Source of the DNA: Porticoccus sp.
Lineage (GTDB): Bacteria > Pseudomonadota > Gammaproteobacteria > Pseudomonadales > Porticoccaceae
Direction of reading: 5' to 3'
Length of the DNA: 26,037 bases
NCBI GenBank assembly: GCA_023263825.1
Contig: JALQUJ010000056.1
Location: 1 to 26,037, forward strand
Below are positions 24,674 to 26,037 of this stretch, piece after piece (position 1 is the first letter of the stretch; the number at the start of each line of letters is the position of its first letter). Both the position numbers and the translations under genes were made by a program. The notes under the pieces were generated by a model. The model saw only the letters and a list, made by a program, of their open reading frames with translations. It did not search any database and was not told where the DNA came from.

Positions 24674-24735
24674 TGCCTTTTCCCATCGATAGTTTCAGTC
24701 TTGAGATTAAACTCAGACAATTCTTCAAATGTCAT
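24418..24735 (-). CDS. Phage PD-(D/E)XK-type exonuclease, N-terminal fragment
   Basis: Residues 1-67 (24735 down to about 24535) resemble the RecB-like/PD-(D/E)XK exonucleases of T4-like cyanophages and pelagiphages. The key phrases are GKRHYVTPEGNKYPSVTSVT, AWRKRVGEKKATEI, and SSRASRR, after which homologues continue GTNVH. Here the sequence instead runs into antisense aroQ (AMLVCVN...) and stops at 24418, so the catalytic residues are absent. The gene follows the tandem oxygenase-like pair on the same strand with a gap of 17 bases. The family assignment is from memory of such proteins and should be tested by search. Confidence 0.65.
   Translation of the reverse strand: MTFEELSEFNLKTETIDGKRHYVTPEGNKYPSVTSVTGLLTKKHIQAWRKRVGEKKATEISSRASRRAMLVCVNAAGLKIIKLTPSFFASWMRSISSYSALLCRL
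24535..24548. other. Junction between bacterial aroQ and phage DNA
   Basis: The bases CCTGCGAGATGCTC can be read both as aroQ codons for ...LRDA(L) on the plus strand and as phage exonuclease codons for ...ASRR on the minus strand. To the left only the aroQ reading makes family sense; to the right only the phage reading does. The switch therefore falls in this shared stretch of about 14 bases. Confidence 0.75.
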
Positions 24736-24752
24736 AATATAATTATAATGGT

Positions 24753-25334
24753 TTAAGTCTTTGTTGGATAGGTGATTTCGTATAATTCTTCGTACTTTAA
24801 TTCTTCAATAAGATGCGTGATGTTGAATTGACCTTGTTGTGTGTTAAATCTTACACCTACCCATTTTTGTTCATGTTCTAGAGCAGGAACTCCATGAATC
24901 AAATTAGTAGCAAGACTCCAAACATCACCTTTCTTGATGTCGTACACAGTATCATGTACAAATACATTCATATCAGTGAGAGCAAGTAATACAGGATCTA
25001 CAGGTTCAAAGACTGTATCTCTATGTTTGGGTACATTGAGACCAATCCCAGCATATCCTGCTTGTGGTATGGCAAGAGTATCTTCTCCATAATCAAACCA
25101 AGTGCCAGTGTATTTTAAAAAGTTTTGAGTGTATTCACCATAGATCCTTTGAAACCACTCTTCTCCCATAAGTTTTTCTTTAGGTTTATAGAGTCCAGTG
25201 GTGACAATTTGATTGATGCGTGAATGAGAATCTGCACCATCTTCATTATCATAATTAAGTACCCCATCCCAATACAAATAAGATTCTTCGGGAACTTCAA
25301 TGTTTCGATATTTGACTAACTTAGGATAACCCAC
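24753..25334 (-). CDS. Phage 2OG-Fe(II) oxygenase-like protein, copy 1
   Basis: The product is about 193 residues from the GTG at 25334; a longer form from GTG 25352 adds six. The shorter start is favoured because GYPKLVKYRNIEVP then aligns with the start of copy 2 (MYPSFIKFKNIDIP). A double-stranded beta-helix is suggested by H-x-D (H110, D112 in the long numbering, PKHRDTV), H153 in LIHGVPA and R168 in WVGVRFN. These would be the iron triad and the 2-oxoglutarate-binding Arg. The fold could instead be a cupin without iron. The gene overlaps the end of copy 2. Low GC and codon use match the phage block rather than the bacterial part. The substrate is unknown. Confidence 0.6.
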   Translation of the reverse strand: MGYPKLVKYRNIEVPEESYLYWDGVLNYDNEDGADSHSRINQIVTTGLYKPKEKLMGEEWFQRIYGEYTQNFLKYTGTWFDYGEDTLAIPQAGYAGIGLNVPKHRDTVFEPVDPVLLALTDMNVFVHDTVYDIKKGDVWSLATNLIHGVPALEHEQKWVGVRFNTQQGQFNITHLIEELKYEELYEITYPTKT

Positions 25335-25938
25335 TTCTTCTTGATACTCCACCTTGTATTTGAGTTAGATCTAGATAATCTATGTACTCATAGGCAAACA
25401 TTTCTGATAGATGCTCGATACTGCATCGTGCTACATCAATACCACATCGTACAGCAACCCATTGTTGATCATGTTCTGCTGGATCCATCGAATGAGGAAT
25501 GTTCGTGGGTATCGATACAATGTCACCCTTTGCTATCTCATATCTTTTTTTGTTCACTGTAATACTCATGTCAGTAAATGCAAGTATGACAGGATCTTTA
25601 GGCATCATCCAATTATCGATATGTTCAGTCACACTAGAACCAGCATACATCCAACCTGCTTGTGGCATCACTTCTTGAAAGAGTGATAGATCAACTTCGG
25701 GGAACATATGTTTAAGTAATGCTCTGGGCAATAACTTATAGATTCTTTCCATATGTTCGCTTCCACTTAGATCTTGTGGAAACTCTTTTACACTTTGCCC
25801 ATCGGTTGTAAATGTGTTTTTGCTTTTCACCCAGAATGGATCTTCGGGTGATGACTGATAACGAAAGATATCTTCCCATAATGTCATTGCGACATCAGGT
25901 ATATCTATGTTCTTAAACTTTATGAAACTTGGATACAT
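25321..25938 (-). CDS. Phage 2OG-Fe(II) oxygenase-like protein, copy 2
   Basis: The 205-residue product is a diverged paralogue of the next gene downstream. Matching elements are the start (MYPSFIKFKNIDIP), MPQAGWMYAGSSV (compare IPQAGYAGIGLNV), H106-x-D108 in TEHIDNW, DPVILAFTDMSI (compare DPVLLALTDMNV), H149 in NIPHSMDPAEHDQQW, and R164 in WVAVRC. The spacing between the His, Asp, His and Arg is the same in both copies. The ATG overlaps the end of the preceding phage gene by 26 bases, as is common in compact phage genomes. The role (host or phage metabolite, nucleotide or protein hydroxylation) cannot be read from the sequence. Confidence 0.6.
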   Translation of the reverse strand: MYPSFIKFKNIDIPDVAMTLWEDIFRYQSSPEDPFWVKSKNTFTTDGQSVKEFPQDLSGSEHMERIYKLLPRALLKHMFPEVDLSLFQEVMPQAGWMYAGSSVTEHIDNWMMPKDPVILAFTDMSITVNKKRYEIAKGDIVSIPTNIPHSMDPAEHDQQWVAVRCGIDVARCSIEHLSEMFAYEYIDYLDLTQIQGGVSRRSGLS

Positions 25939-26037
25939 CTAAATCTTCTATGTCTGGCAACTTATCTGGATTCAGTATATCTAAGATATCTTGTTTCTCT
26001 TGCTCTTTAGAACCAAAGATTCTTTCCCAATTGTCTT
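25913..26037 (-). CDS. C-terminal end of a further phage gene (partial)
   Basis: On the minus strand one frame is open from the window edge to a TAA at 25913-25915. The last 40 residues are acidic and hydrophilic (DNWERIFGSKEQEKQDILDI, then ILNPDKLPDIEDLD, ending VSKFHKV). It overlaps the start of copy 2 by 26 bases. The other two frames in this stretch are closed by stops. The family is not recognised. Confidence 0.5.
   Translation of the reverse strand, partial: DNWERIFGSKEQEKQDILDILNPDKLPDIEDLDVSKFHKV

Noticed and set aside
1..26037. CRISPR array, rRNA or tRNA genes
   Set aside because: No regularly spaced repeats, no rRNA-like sequence and no tRNA landmarks (such as a GGTTCRA T-arm with an acceptor stem) were noticed on reading either strand.

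Overview
The window looks like the chromosome of a marine-type gammaproteobacterium of the Pseudomonadales/Cellvibrionales kind, joined at its right end (about 24.54 kb) to DNA of a T4-like marine phage. The bacterial assignment rests on gene families and gene order: rppH-ptsP next to a SerB-like HAD hydrolase, lgt-thyA-folA, ilvD, and dsbD followed by aroQ. These resemble neighbourhoods I recall from Pseudomonas. This is a judgement from protein reading; no database was searched.

Layout. 1-1833: the 3' part of ilvD, a cytochrome b561 and a small PilZ protein. 2057-9714: nine tightly packed minus-strand genes, transcribed lgt, thyA, folA, DUF3450, a TtpC-like long TolQ/ExbB protein, exbB, exbD, tonB and a TPR lipoprotein-or-periplasmic partner. 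The last six form a complete TonB2-type energy-transducing system for outer-membrane uptake. 9831-17730: housekeeping genes, namely an NRDE/TANGO2 protein, ptsP with rppH, a HAD phosphatase, an RsuA-type pseudouridine synthase overlapping an RsmC/RlmG-type rRNA methyltransferase, a small Lys-rich protein, and a PfkB adenosine-kinase-like enzyme.

17780-20300 is accessory and AT-rich. A membrane-anchored unknown protein is followed by what I read as a small decayed mobile element (about 18840-20297). It has 19-bp imperfect terminal inverted repeats, several strong hairpins, and three small genes. One gene is a putative HUH-type (rolling-circle Rep-like) endonuclease interrupted by a single in-frame TGA. 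Another is split by a frameshift at an A6 run. The third is intact and has an excellent ribosome binding site. This is the best candidate here for something undescribed.

20329-24547: DUF2333, a PCu(A)C copper-chaperone lipoprotein, dsbD, and the first 89 codons of aroQ. In many gammaproteobacteria accB-accC follow aroQ; here the sequence switches, inside a shared stretch of about 14 bp, into a phage PD-(D/E)XK-type exonuclease gene read on the other strand. That gene is preceded by two tandem paralogues with the same HxD...H...R spacing (2OG-Fe(II) oxygenase-like) and by the tail of another phage gene. The junction is most simply a chimeric assembly, although a real recombination event cannot be excluded from sequence alone.
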